Assembly (NCBI GenBank): GCA_036877525.1
Contig: JAZGTH010000099.1
Coordinates: 1,658,501 to 1,722,500, forward strand
DNA from: Chromobotia macracanthus
Taxonomy: Eukaryota > Chordata > Actinopteri > Cypriniformes > Botiidae
Length of the DNA stretch: 64,000 nt
Direction of reading: 5' to 3'
Each line of letters begins with the position of its first letter. Within the stretch, counting starts at the first letter, position 1. The notes below the pieces were generated by a model that saw only the letters and a list, made by a program, of their open reading frames with translations, did no database searches and had not been told where the DNA came from. This document shows, in pieces, positions 1 through 12,500 of the stretch. The translations under genes and the position numbers were made by a program.

Positions 1-1723
1 TTATCACACAAGTTTCTCAAATGTGGAAAACATATTTTTATTGATTTATGTGGGAAATTAAACCCATGACATTATTATTGTTAGTGTTCTGCTGAACTCT
101 GTTAGTTATGTTACAGAAACAACAGTTTTTGCTTTTATGGTCATTTACCAATTTTGTTTGTAATTCTTGTCATTTTAACATGTGAAACAAGAGGTGCTGC
201 ATCTCTAGCATAATGCTACTACAAAACGTTTACAGATAATATATTTACTGATAAAATCACTCACCTCCTTCAGTTTTAAACCAATGGACAGCAAGGAACT
301 GATGCTTCTGTCTTTCACACATACACACACTCACTCTCTCCATCCCCTATATTATAGGCTCCTACCCTCAACCACTTGTGACATCATCACACTCCTCCAA
401 ATATAGCCCTCAGTTTCCAGCAAAGATTGGGGGGGGTTGAAACAGGGGTGAGCTTGAAGAACTCAAATTCACAGCATGAGTCAAAAGTGCTACACGCACA
501 CTTCACTACCTTCATCATCATCACTGACGATAGCTGCCTTCACGTCACATTTATCAGATGAGTGTAAACTCAACCTACAACTAAAAAAACATTTTATTTT
601 TTTCATGGGTTAATATAGTGTGTTATTGAGACTTTAAAACTGCATGTAAGAGTGACTTTGAACTGCTCAAAATGGCATTGGACAATCTCATGAACAAACA
701 GCATGTGTGAACAGTATCAAGCTTTCCAGTGCTCTCCAGCAAAGGCACACCTGTGTGATCAGATAACGGATGGGAGGTGTTGTTGGAAATGTGGAAGGAC
801 ACATTCTTCATACAGCTGCAGCCTGAAGTGAGGATGTCATACCTGTGAAGAATTGCACTTGACCGTTCAGATGACTGAGACTGAACCAGTTAAACCTCAC
901 TGCAGTGCCTGCAACTATCACACTACTGAACATATGTCAAGAAACTAAATTGAGCATCTGTTTCCCTCTCGGTGTCACCTTGAAACAAACCAACAAAGAA
1001 GTTTTGAAATGAATCATGCCTTCACTGGAGAGAATCTGAACCTGAATCTGACCATCTTACCCAGAAGTCACTCAAATACAAATATGCCTATATCCAGTTC
1101 TTTACCATTGCGACAGCTAGCAGAAACCTTGCTACTCAATGGATCACACATGCCTCGCCTACTTCTGCCTGTCCAACCCATATGGACTTCCTAATGCACC
1201 CATAGCTGTTCACGGGGGCTGTTCATTTCTTCCTCATCTCCAGTTAATGACATCACAGCTCATGAAGAAGTCTGAACACATAAGAACTCACTGAAATGAA
1301 CAAATCTCATGTTAACAGCAGCCTGAGGAGTCAAACAGATGACAACATTTCACTGTACAGTCTTGTGTTTAAACATTTATTATTGTTCATGGAGAATCAA
1401 AAACATATGGTGAATTAATTTGTAATACATGATTCATGATAAATCATAAATAGATATATATTTATATCTAATTTGGTAAATAATAATGAGTGATTATCAG
1501 ATCAATAATGCATTACAATTAACTTAATTATTTCAAGAATGGATCTAACTATTATCAGTATTATTAATGTCTACTAATTATTATTATTATTACTGTTATT
1601 ATTAAATAAGATTTTCTTTATCAAAGTGTCATCCTCTCAGAACTCTACAGCACTCAAACAGTTGTGGAGTGAGTGCATATCTGACTGCAGCTGCATGAGC
1701 GCAGGAGCATTCGTCTGCAGTTC
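1..1723. other. 3' flank of the GGT gene, no gene recognised
   Basis: AT-rich, low-complexity DNA downstream of the minus-strand GGT stop codon. Short open frames exist (for example near 623-811 and 1009-1194) but none resembles a known protein family or carries paired splice sites with conserved flanks. The GGT 3' UTR should lie here; ATT-rich stretches around 1400-1620 are plausible 3' UTR or intergenic sequence. I see nothing else that can be supported. Confidence 0.5.
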
Positions 1724-4700
1724 TCAGTATCCTGCAGGATAGCCGCCTTTCCTGTAGTCACATTCAGCACATATTTTATCGCCCTGTCGTGCAGCTGCCT
1801 GGACCACTGATGATAAAGTATCAACTTTACTTATAATATGATTCCTCTGCCTCAAGCCATCAAGAACAAGCTGCTTTCACAAACACACAGACAGAAGACA
1901 TGTAAATAACTTCACTCTGCACTGAGATAAGTGCATCTGTTTATGTTACGACCGTCTTATCTCGAGCAACATTTGCTGTGTAGTGTGAGAATCCCACCTC
2001 ATCAAATTTGTCTTCTACATACGTCACATTAGGTTTCCAGCCATTGTGAACTCTGGGTTCATCAACAGCTTTCTTTAGGCTGTAGTCAAAGAACAGGTAG
2101 TTCAGAATCACCTGGAATGAGAGAGACAGGGAAGGAAAAGGTATTTCCATAAAAGACAAATACATGTAAATCATACCATCCAGCTACGTAAACCTTCAGC
2201 ATGTGAAGTATAATCAGAATAAACTGACTTTGTTATGTACAGCTGAATATGTACTCAACACGATCAGCTGGAAAACTCTGCTGAGGGGTTTGTGGTTACC
2301 ATTGCAGTTGCTGTGATGATCTTTGTCCCACCTGCAGCTCCAACCACCATTTTGACTCGTTTGTGTTCATCCATTATTATTGTGGGACACATTGATGAAT
2401 GCGGTCTTTTACCTTGTCAGAAAAAACAAGAATCTCTGTCATTTAACCGTCCTTTAAACTTTATAGGTGCCTTAATAGCACATCACAGAGAGCAGCAGCT
2501 AACTGTCAGAGGGGACCATAGTGGACGTAATCAAGTTTACTCATTTAATCCCATAATGCACTGCAATAGTGCGTGTACAAGACACAGTCCAACTGATGTA
2601 CACTCGAAAATACCCATAATGCACCATGAACTTTATGCAAAGGCATTTCCCCGATACCGAAAATGGCATCAGATCAGGCATTGATGTTATATAGAATTAT
2701 AAATGAAATATGTTTCTGTGTGTTTATCAGACTTTTGTTATAATTAAAAATGTAACTGCTGTCAGCAAAGTATGGTTAATACCATATTGGCATATAAATG
2801 TGACATTTGCCCTGAAACAGGTCGTCTATTCAGGGTGTACCCCGCCCACACTGGGATAGATTCCAGCCCCCCGTGACCCTGAAGAGGACAAGCAGGTTTA
2901 GAAAATGGATGGATGGATGGATGGATAGATGCATGGAACATGATATTTTTGTGACAGTTTTAATTCTGTGTAAATCTCATTTCATTAAACCTCTAATTAA
3001 TTGTAACTTAAGGCAGATGAATTTTTACCTGGTTCAATTAAATTATTCTTATTCAGTTCCTGTCCTTTCCCAGCAAAGCTGAAATCACTCATATGGTTAT
3101 TAAAGATAATTCCTGTTGATGGTGACATCACCAAAGAGCCAAAACTGCAAGAACACAAAAATAAGTCAGCAAGATTGAAACGAAGAGAAACGTTTTATAA
3201 GAACAGATACCAAAAGTACATTAACATTGTAATGATGTAGCTCACTGGTTTCCAGATAACATGGTCACTGGTGTCATGTTTTTAATGTATTTGGTGAAAT
3301 GCAATTTTGAAATTGTTTGAGAAAATTAGGATCAGAGTGAAAACGTGTTATGAGGACTGTGATTCATTTTATAAATCAGACTTTTCACTCAATTAACTCA
3401 GCACACCCTGTAACCATGTTCTTAACCATGTAAGTTTTGCTTAGTGTAACTAAGTAACTGATAAGTTTTTGTGATGTATCTAAAAAACATTGAGTTTGCT
3501 AAAATTTAGAGCATTTTAGACAAGAATCAGAAGAAGCCATCCGCAGCATTTTCGGTGACCACAGCGCCGAATGCGCTCACTTAAAAAGCACCTGAAAGCA
3601 GCCGTCTTACAGATTAAACTAATGTTAGAGGAGCGATGATCTGGATGTCAATCAAATCATCAATCTTCTTACTAATTATTAATACTGCTGGTGACTGCCA
3701 CTGCACTGCCATCTTCTGCAATGACAGACAGCTGAGATGTTCCATAGTCATCAGATGAAGAGGAAATGCCGTAATAGCTGTCAAGTCTGGTGGTGGTGTC
3801 GTTGATCTTATTCCTGATGTTTTCTGCAAACTCGTCTGAGGTCATGTTTTTAATAAGCTATAAAACAACATTCACAAACTGCATAAAAGTTGCTTTGAGA
3901 AAATGATGTCTGCTGTAAGTTACTTTAAAGGGTGCTTTAGATGATTCTTACAGATCTTGGATCAGATGTGGCAGTTCTAAATTTGAAAGCGGGGTTGGTT
4001 TAAAGGAATAGGTCTCCCAAAAAAGAAAATCCTGTTAATTATTACTCATCTTCTAATAGGTGATGCACTTGATGTCACTCAAGAAGAGCATCATTAGATC
4101 TTGTGTGTCTTCACGTCATCATTTACATTGATCAGTTCAGATCAACAAATTCAATCAGTAAACACTTTCTTTGAATAAATGGGCTTGACAAGTCAAATAA
4201 GTGCCATTGTAAAGTGAAAGGTCTCCTAATTTAGTCTTTTAGTGTTGTACAGGACAAATAAACAGCATATGGGTTTAAAACGTGAAGGTCGGTAAATATT
4301 GACAGAACTTTTATTTTGGGGTAAACTGTTCCTTTAAATCTCCTAATATTCTGCAAACGTGGAACAGAAGCCCAAGGAATCCACAAGTAGCACTAAGATA
4401 AACTCACACTAGTGACATTGACATATCGAGGATCTCCCAGTTCATTCTTCAGGGCATAAGCGAAGCGGAACGCCTCTATTATGTGATGATATGTCAAAAT
4501 CTTACTCTCTGTTGTCTGCATGCTGCTGCTTGAAAAGTTGTAACCTAAAATGAAAAGCTTAATCTTTTGGACTGATCTTTGGACTGAAATTTGAATTAAA
4601 CAGTACAGAAAGACACTGCTTGACCTTGAAGGATCTCAAATTCAGACCTCCTACACCCTTCTTCTTCCTGGGTCTTTATATTTTCAAGCTCTTAGCTTCA

Positions 4701-7235
4701 CTGAAAACCCATCTGATATCAGTTTGAAAGGTCATTAAAGTATCCAGAGTTTAGCTTAAAAAGTTGGATTTATAAAAGACTGGCTGTGATTACTGTTTTG
4801 AAACCAAAGAAAAAGGGCAAATACAGTTCTAGAAACACAGGAAAAGAAACAGAAGCCACACCTGTAAATGCTGTAGAAAGTCCACACACACTCACTCACC
4901 GTTAAGTATCTTGAGTATCATCGTGAGCACAGGTCCACCAAATGGAGCACTAGGAATATAAAATCTGTATTTCCCCACAGTAAAGTTTAATGCATACTCA
5001 TTCACCGTCTGGTTATAATACTGCAGATCCTCAGATGTTATAATCCCACCTGTGTTACCACAAACAAACCAGTCAGACAGACATACACACATACACAGAC
5101 CCTGAAACATAAAGAGAGTGACATTCTGTCATCAACTCACCTGCAGCCTGAATGTCCTTCACTATTTTCTGACTCACAGAGCCTCTGTAAAAAACATCTG
5201 GTCCTCCAGAAGCTATTTGCTCATATGTGTCAGCTAGTTTGAGAAATTTTATAGTATCGTTTTCCTTTAGGGGGTTATTGTTTGAGTCACAAAACACTTC
5301 ACTAAAGAGAGAGAGCGAGAGAGATGGAATTTGTTATAAATGATGCAGAAAAAAGTGTCTACTTTACATTGCTTATCATCATTTAGCTTAACTGGTCACA
5401 TGGTTTCCACTGAGCGTGTGTCATGTCTGTTCTTTCAAATTCTGCTAACTTTTGGTTAGTTCATAAGTAATATATTCTTACCACAATGTGGTGTCATTCT
5501 GAATCATGTCCTTGTGTGTATCGATGGCCCTGGCCAGAGCTATGCCAATTTTAATTCCCTGCCGTGCCAACTCTATACTGGGCTGAAACAATTCCCTCCA
5601 TTCTAGTTTTCCGTGCCGTTTGTGTGCCGTTGCATATCCACGGATTTCTCCTGGTACAGCAATGGACAAACTACCTGTCACTGAAAACAGAGTAATCAAG
5701 ATGAGAGGAAATAATCTAATAATAACTCTAAAATGCTTCTGTGTTGCTGGATGTGTTTACCTGTTTCTGTTTTCTTGGGGTCTCTGTCAAACATGTGCAT
5801 TGACGCTTTCATTGGAGCAGTTTCTCTGGCATTAATTGTTTCCACCTTTCCTGTGGAAAGAGACAATTTACTGAACTTTTCATGTCATTGCATTTGTCAA
5901 GATTATTAAACATTTAGAAAGGAAAAGGTTGGCACTGTGTCACTTTAAGTTAATATTCATGTATAGTTTAGTGGTTTTCCTGGATCATCTCCTACACTGA
6001 CTGGCTTTCTTTGACAGGAATGTTGTTCCAGGACCAGCATGCCTGTAGAAGCATGACAGACATCCCTGTTACAGCCCTTACATGTGGTGCTTCTCCTCAG
6101 ACTGCTTGTTTCTCGACTTATTACAATAGTAAATTTACTTTATCTGCTGACGGTAACTAACTCCAGCGTCTTAGATTCACTTACTAAGAGTCCTAATTCA
6201 CCTCAGGTTTGGACTGTCTTTACACTTACAACACAGTCAGGATAGATTCACTAGAGCACAATCACTCATCTGAGACTTGTAGCAGTTGTGAGTTTGGTCA
6301 GGCCTGCATACCTGTAGATGCATCATATATAGTGAAAACCCCTCCTCCTCCTATTCCCATACTGTGAGGGTTAAACAGACCCACACACAGCAGAGCAGCA
6401 ATAGCTGCATCAACTGCAGAGCCGCCCCGCTTCAAGATGTCCCTGTCAAAGAAGAAGAGGACATTCAAGAGAAGAAAAAATCATCAAATACACATTTGTG
6501 CATTTGACAAACACTTTCAGTGTTTGCACAGTGCACTTTGTGCATGTCACAGTGCATTCAAGGTATACATTTAATCAGTATGTGTGTTCCCACGTGCACT
6601 GCTAATATAATTCTGTACCAGTTACAGAAGACTGTATTTGTGATAATGCAGACTCAGGGCCTGAGTCGTACCTCCCAACCTCAGAGCATCTCCCAGCATC
6701 TGCAGCCACTGCTGCGTGAGGATAACACTTCCCAGTGGCTTCTTCAGGGGACTTCTTAGTGGGTGTCACAGTCAGCACAACAATCATGATTGTGATCAAT
6801 CGAATGAACAGCAAACCACCAACAATATATCTGTTACACAAACAGACCTCATTTAAAAAACTCATTTTAGTACAGTGGGGTTAGAATTGTTCAACTAGAA
6901 AAGTTGAAATAGAGTTTTACAAATAAATGTAAGGTTTTCTTTAGAAACATTCAAATGAAACAAACAAGACATAAATTAATAGCATGAGATGATCACAATA
7001 CTCAGACGAGTCTTGCCTGTTTTTAACCATTTATTTAAATTTAACCATCCATGCTCTGTTTTACAGTAAATAAAGCTTTGATTTGCCATCACATGCACCA
7101 GAACTAGTCTCAGTTCCATAAATGAAAGTCTTTCATAACTCATAATGACAAAGACAAATACCTTGTGCCTTTCTGCACACGTAATTTTGTCCTGAACTCT
7201 GATATCAAATCGCCAGGTGACAGGGCTTGGGTACT
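1724..7235 (-). CDS. ggt1: Gamma-glutamyltransferase, GGT1-like (13 exons, N-terminus incomplete)
   Basis: Type II membrane ectoenzyme that cleaves the gamma-glutamyl bond of glutathione and its conjugates. Exons, 5' to 3': 7162-7235, 6672-6830, 6312-6442, 5761-5850, 5482-5680, 5141-5301, 4900-5049, 4408-4544, 3673-3857, 3029-3144, 2300-2412, 1950-2111, about 1724-1798; phases join without frameshift, giving about 583 residues (family about 570). A hydrophobic signal-anchor lies at the start of exon 6672-6830. Family blocks seen in order: HAAVAADAGRCSEVGRD, GGSAVDAAIAALLCVG, NARETAP, SIAVPGEIRGY, the autocleavage site with catalytic Thr (DDYG/TSQLSV), TSSINNYFGS, SSMCP, GAAGGTK and C-terminal KGGYPAGY. 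The large-subunit/small-subunit split should be at that Thr. The MCP and GAAGGTK blocks favour GGT1 over GGT5. Uncertain: the exon holding the start codon was not found, exon 7162-7235 is less certain, and the last junction (1950/1798) could shift by a few bases. A glutamate that binds substrate in human GGT1 is His here (see findings). Confidence 0.9.
2820..2936 (+). repeat. 3' tail of an L2-type LINE ending in (GGAT)n
   Basis: Sequence in the style of the common fish LINE tail (GGGTGTACCCCGCC, then CAGCCCCCCGTGACCCTGAA, then GACAAGCAGG) running into a (GGAT)n tract at about 2905-2930. Only this 3' stub is present; it lies in a GGT intron. Assignment to the L2 clade is from memory of the tail consensus. 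Confidence 0.55.
3999..4338. mobile_element. Foldback (palindromic) non-autonomous DNA element, degraded copy
   Basis: Left end reads TTTAAAGGAATAGGTCTCCC and the right end reads GGGGTAAACTGTTCCTTTAAA, an imperfect inverted repeat about 340 bp apart inside a GGT intron. The same end motif (AAAGGAATAGTTCACCC type) recurs at 59560, 62873 and, in part, 52448 and 17690. Cyprinid genomes carry many such short palindromic elements; I cannot name the family. Confidence 0.5.
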
Positions 7236-9573
7236 CTAAAAATACAAAACTTTAAAATCAACTTAAATCGAACATTAAAAGACATCACCCTTTTAAAGGA
7301 GCTTTAAAATGTGGAACATCTCATCTTTAGCATCTCATTCACCCCACCTCTGCTGTTATTTACACAGATAACAAACCAAAAAACAACATATATCAACAAC
7401 AGCATGTGTTAACAGATGTCATTACACCAAATTTGTGAGATTCTATGAAATCTTTTACATAGTTTGCACAGAAATATACATTTTATGAGAACTAAAAAGA
7501 CAAGTTATAAAAACAGATGATTCAATTTAGTTTGTATAGTGCTTTAAACACATCTGTGCTGTTGCAGGTTTACAAAAACATCTTAACACAAAAACTGTAC
7601 AAGAAAAATAAACTATATATGTAATGCATGAGAAATAAGCAATATCACAGGATGTTGATTTTGCATACTGTCTATAGAATAGTCATATTTGTATATATAA
7701 ATATATATAAATATTCTCAGCAGTCTATAAATACAGTGTCTGATATAGCTTACCATTATCTTTTATTGTGGAATGTGATGCTGTAATTATCCAGATAAAT
7801 CAAGAAAAAGAATGTCGTTCATACACTCTCTCTTCTGTGTTATGATCCTGATACACACCACAGGCTATGTGTACTTTAAATTACAGTAGTTATTAATTAC
7901 AGTACAACGCCTTAAACTCCCCAAACCAGTTAGAGGTGTTTCATCTGCAGGTGTTATCTGATGTGGTCTCATCTGAAGACAACCTTATGAAAGAGAAAAT
8001 AAAGGAAATATGAAGAAATATAGTTAGAAGCAGCAATTATGGGGTCAAGCCCACTAAGGACATGAAGGGAAATAGGCTTAAAAATATAAGCAAAACCACC
8101 TACAGCAATATTAAATTACATATATATTTCTGGCACTTTGCCAGTTAATGTCTCGAGGGTGCTGCCTCCAAACTTTGTAAGTATCCTCAGATGTCATTTC
8201 TACATAACTGTAGCCAGTCCATTCAATCACTCAGTAACAGCACTCAGAAAAACTCTTTAGGCAGAACCTGCTCATAATGCTTAAATCTCTCTGGATTATC
8301 AGTATATGGCTGTTCCTCTTTCACGTCACCTTTCTGTTTCCCTCAGCAAACAAAACAAGATGAATGTTCGTTGTGTTTGGATCTAGTGTGAGATCACAGG
8401 CATCTAAACCAGAGAACATTTAAACTATTAAAAACAGCAGCAATACACAGAAACACAGACGTGTGACCACAGTAGCAAGAAAATCAATAGAATTTGTGGA
8501 TGCAGCTGTTTTGTTGGTGAATTTGAACTTTTTTCTTCACATTAGTCACCATATGTTAGTTATAATATATGATGATAGGTAGAGCAATGCTCAGTAGGTA
8601 GAGCATTGTGTTAACAGTGTGAAGGTTGTGGGTTTGAATGTACTGTAAGTCCAGCATCTGCCAAATGCATAAATGTAAATGTAAAATCATCCTGCTGTCC
8701 AGTATTGACAAGTCCATGGTTTTCCAGTGGAACACACAATAAGGATTTGACATATTGCCTCTACATTATATTTGACTGAAATGTTTGCATTGAAATATTT
8801 TGCTCTACTGTACACTGCAGTACTGTAATTTGTAAGAATAAATTGTGTAATGTCTGGCAGTTACTGTAAATCATGTAGGTGTAGGAGGGCATGTTTTGAG
8901 TTTTAGGCTGTGGTCACTGGGTTTGCATGTGTACACTAAAAAGTGACAGAATAAGAGATGAGGCGCTTTTTTAAAACTTAAACTAAAAAAAACCCTTGGC
9001 TAAAATTTAGACAATATAATATTTGCTAGACATAAGCAAAACCATAAATGTGGTTTTGAATGTATTTGTGTATAGATTATATATTATGTATTTATTTATT
9101 ACAGTCAGTAACAACACAGTACCAAGCACGAAAAGCAGCCGAGATACGCAGTCTTACTGGGATCTTCTGTTTGAGAAGCATCCTGTGAGAAGTACACATG
9201 CAGAAGTAATATGCTGGTTTACACACAGTGCGTGTTTTTGAATTAATTTACCCGGCTAGCTAAAATCATGAAGGTCCATTCCTAACCCCACCGGTAAACC
9301 CAGCCCCCAGTGGAATACAGCAGATCAGGTAGAGTGCTTTGAAAACGGTTCACTGACCCAGTATGTCAATAATGGCCAGTGGGCAACACAACTTGTTCAA
9401 ATGATGGGGGAATTAGGAGACATTAATTTCTGGTGAATTATTTGTATCCAGAGATTTCTGAATTCTGAATTCTTTAGTACTGATCCAGAGCGTCTGAGAT
9501 GGGCTGAACATCTGGCACTGGTATTTCAGTGGTCTGCTGTCCTGGTCAATGATTTTCTTGGTTATTCTTCACT
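7236..9573. other. Interval between GGT and Slco1 copy A; GGT first exon probably hidden here
   Basis: About 2.3 kb without a supported coding exon apart from a SINE at 8577-8690. The GGT start codon exon and promoter should lie in the upper part. An ATG with an open stretch follows a TTCAG on the minus strand near 7975, but it lacks a convincing donor in the needed phase, so I do not call it. The lower part near 9240-9573 would be the 3' UTR of Slco1 copy A. Confidence 0.4.
8577..8690 (+). mobile_element. tRNA-derived SINE fragment
   Basis: A-box-like GCTCAGTAGGTAGAGCA and B-box-like GGTTGTGGGTTTGAAT are spaced as in a tRNA-derived SINE head. They are followed by a short tail containing ATCTGCCAAATGCATAAATG, a tail typical of cyprinid SINEs. 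Truncated internally relative to a full element. Confidence 0.6.
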
Positions 9574-12500
9574 TTAATCTTCCAGTCCTGAATGAGATAC
9601 AGAGGTTGACGGCTCCTCTGTAGTGCTGTTAGTTGTTTCTGTGCTGTTTTCTCTGGGGCTGATGTCACTTTTGGATCCATCAGAGTTGCACTGAGTGTCT
9701 GGGGTCTGCAGCTCCATTTCACTCTGTTTGCTGTTGGTTTGCTGTAGTGCCCTGATCTTTTCCTTACTGAACTGTTTTCTCAGCAGCACTATGACAGCGA
9801 TGGAGAAGAAGTAAGAACAGCCATTTAAACCCGCACTCAAGCCCAAGTAGATGACTCTGAAAACAGAACCAAACATCAGTTTAATCATCTGAATCACTTT
9901 GTTCAGCCATTTCAAATTCAATTCAAATCAGACAGTAACACACCTGAACACACACACACCTGAACACTCATACACACCTGAACACTCATACACACCTGAA
10001 CACTCATACACACACACACCTGAACACAAATACACACACACACACCTGAACACAAATACACACACACACACCTGAACACTCATACACACCTGAACACTCA
10101 TACACACACACACCTGAACACTCATACACACCTGAACACTCATACACACACACACCTGAACACACACACACACCTGAACACAAATACACACACACACACC
10201 TGAACACAAATACACACACACACACCTGACACACCTGAACACACACACACACCTGAACACCTAACACATACACACACACACACACCTGAACACTCATACA
10301 CACACACACCTGAACACAAATAACACACACACACCTGAACACAAATACACACACACACCTGAACACACACACTACACTCTACACACCTGAACACTCATAC
10401 ACACACACCTGAACACTCATACACACACACACCTGAACACTCATACACACCTGAACACTCATACACACACACACCTGAACACACACACACACCTGAACAC
10501 TCATATACACCTGAACACTCATACACACACACACCTGAACACAAATACACACACACACACCTGAACACTCATACACACCTGAACACTCATACACACACAC
10601 ACCTGAACACTCATACACACCTGAACACAAATACACACACACCTGAACACTCATACACACACACACCTGAACACAAATACACACACACACCTGAACACTC
10701 ATACACACCTGAACACTCATACACACACACACCTGAACACTACAACACACCTGAACACACACACACACCTGAACACACACACACCTGAACACTCATACAC
10801 ACACACACCTGAACACAAACACCTAACACACACACACACCTGAACAACACACATACACACACACACCTGAACACTCATACACACACACACCTGAACACTC
10901 ATATACACCTGAACACTCATACACACACACACCTGAACACTCATACACACACACACCTGAACACAAATACACACACACACCTAAACACAAATACACACAC
11001 ACACCTAAACACAAATACACACACACACCTAAACACAAATACACACACACACACCTGAACACTCATACACACACACCTGAACACAAATACACACACACAC
11101 ACCTGAACACTCACACACACACACACCTGAACACAAATACACACACACACACCTGAACACTCATACACACACACACCTGAACACACACACACACCTGAAC
11201 ACTCATACACACCTGAACACACACACACACACACACACACCTGAACACTCATACACACACACACACCTGAACACAAATACACACACACACACCTGAACAC
11301 TCATACACACCTGAACACTCATACACCTAAACACACACCTGAACACTCATACACACCTGAACACACACACACACCTGAACACACACCTGAACATATCTAA
11401 GTTGTATAAACGGCAGGCCCCTCTGCCTCTGCACCTCTTCACTCCCCATTTCAAGCATGTAGAGTCAATGAGAGCTCCATAATACACAGGTGCTGTAATA
11501 CCACCTCCAGAAAAACATACACAGTTTACAAATCCAAACTTCAATTCCTCAAACTAAAATATTGTTAAATGTGATTCGGTTTTAAAAAATAATATTTTAT
11601 AACTCAAATATTCAATCACTTATTTTTAATTTTTGTACCTATTGTTCGTATCACCAGTGTCTGAACACCCAATGCCAGTGACTTCAGCTCTGGAGAAATG
11701 CATCTGAAAATACATAAGAAATATATTTAATAACAATAAAAATACTAAAAACTAAAGATTTTGTTTTAACATATTAAAATAATAATAAACATGTTAAATA
11801 TGTAAGATAAAAAGAACAGGTTACATTTTCCTAAATCATTTCATGTCAACTAACTCTCATTAGTGTATCAGTAGACTGTTAAGTCTCAGCAGATATTAAT
11901 CAGAATGTCTAATTATCTAATAACTGGAGGTTGACAAGTAGTTGCAAAGTTAAAGTTAGTAGAAAGTCTAAAGTGGAAAATCAGAATAAAGTTTAACTAA
12001 ATAACATTCATAATTAAACCACAAATAAACCTTTTAATTGGTAAATGAAGAGAGTCAGAGTTTTGTGGGTGGTAACTGACCGTATGGTGACCATGAATCC
12101 AGGAGTGCTGCCCAGAGAGCTGATGAAGGAGCTCAGCACAGAGATGGCCATGTAGGAGGTGAAACTCTGAGTGCATTCTGGACCACGAGGACACTGGCCA
12201 AGAGATACAGACCTACTGCCCTCTACTGGTGAGGGGGTCAAGACACAGCTACAGTTGTGGAAAACCTGTGATCATTCAACACAAATAAAAGAAAATTACA
12301 TTTCAAAGTACTACATGAACATTTCAGATACTGGATGCTGATTGATCAAACTTTAGTGCAAAAATACACTGTATAGTAAAAGCTACGATGTGAAAACTTA
12401 ATTACTAAAACACTGTGCAATCATTATTTTAACCTTAACCACAAAACATTCAGTGCAATTTTACATTCTGGTCAAATCAGGTCAATTCTTATAAGGACGC

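Noticed and set aside
7900..7985. Possible GGT first coding exon starting at an ATG on the minus strand near 7975
   Set aside because: Open for several codons but without a GT donor in the phase required to join exon 7162-7235; kept only as an unproven possibility.
9928..11300. Several overlapping Cys/Val/Ser-rich open frames of 80-137 codons on the minus strand
   Set aside because: They are translations of the CA-rich minisatellite in three frames, lie wholly within an Slco1 intron, and have no start context or homology.
9942..11386. CRISPR-like array of regularly repeated units
   Set aside because: Units are short and variable with no unique spacers, and the host is a vertebrate; it is a tandem minisatellite.
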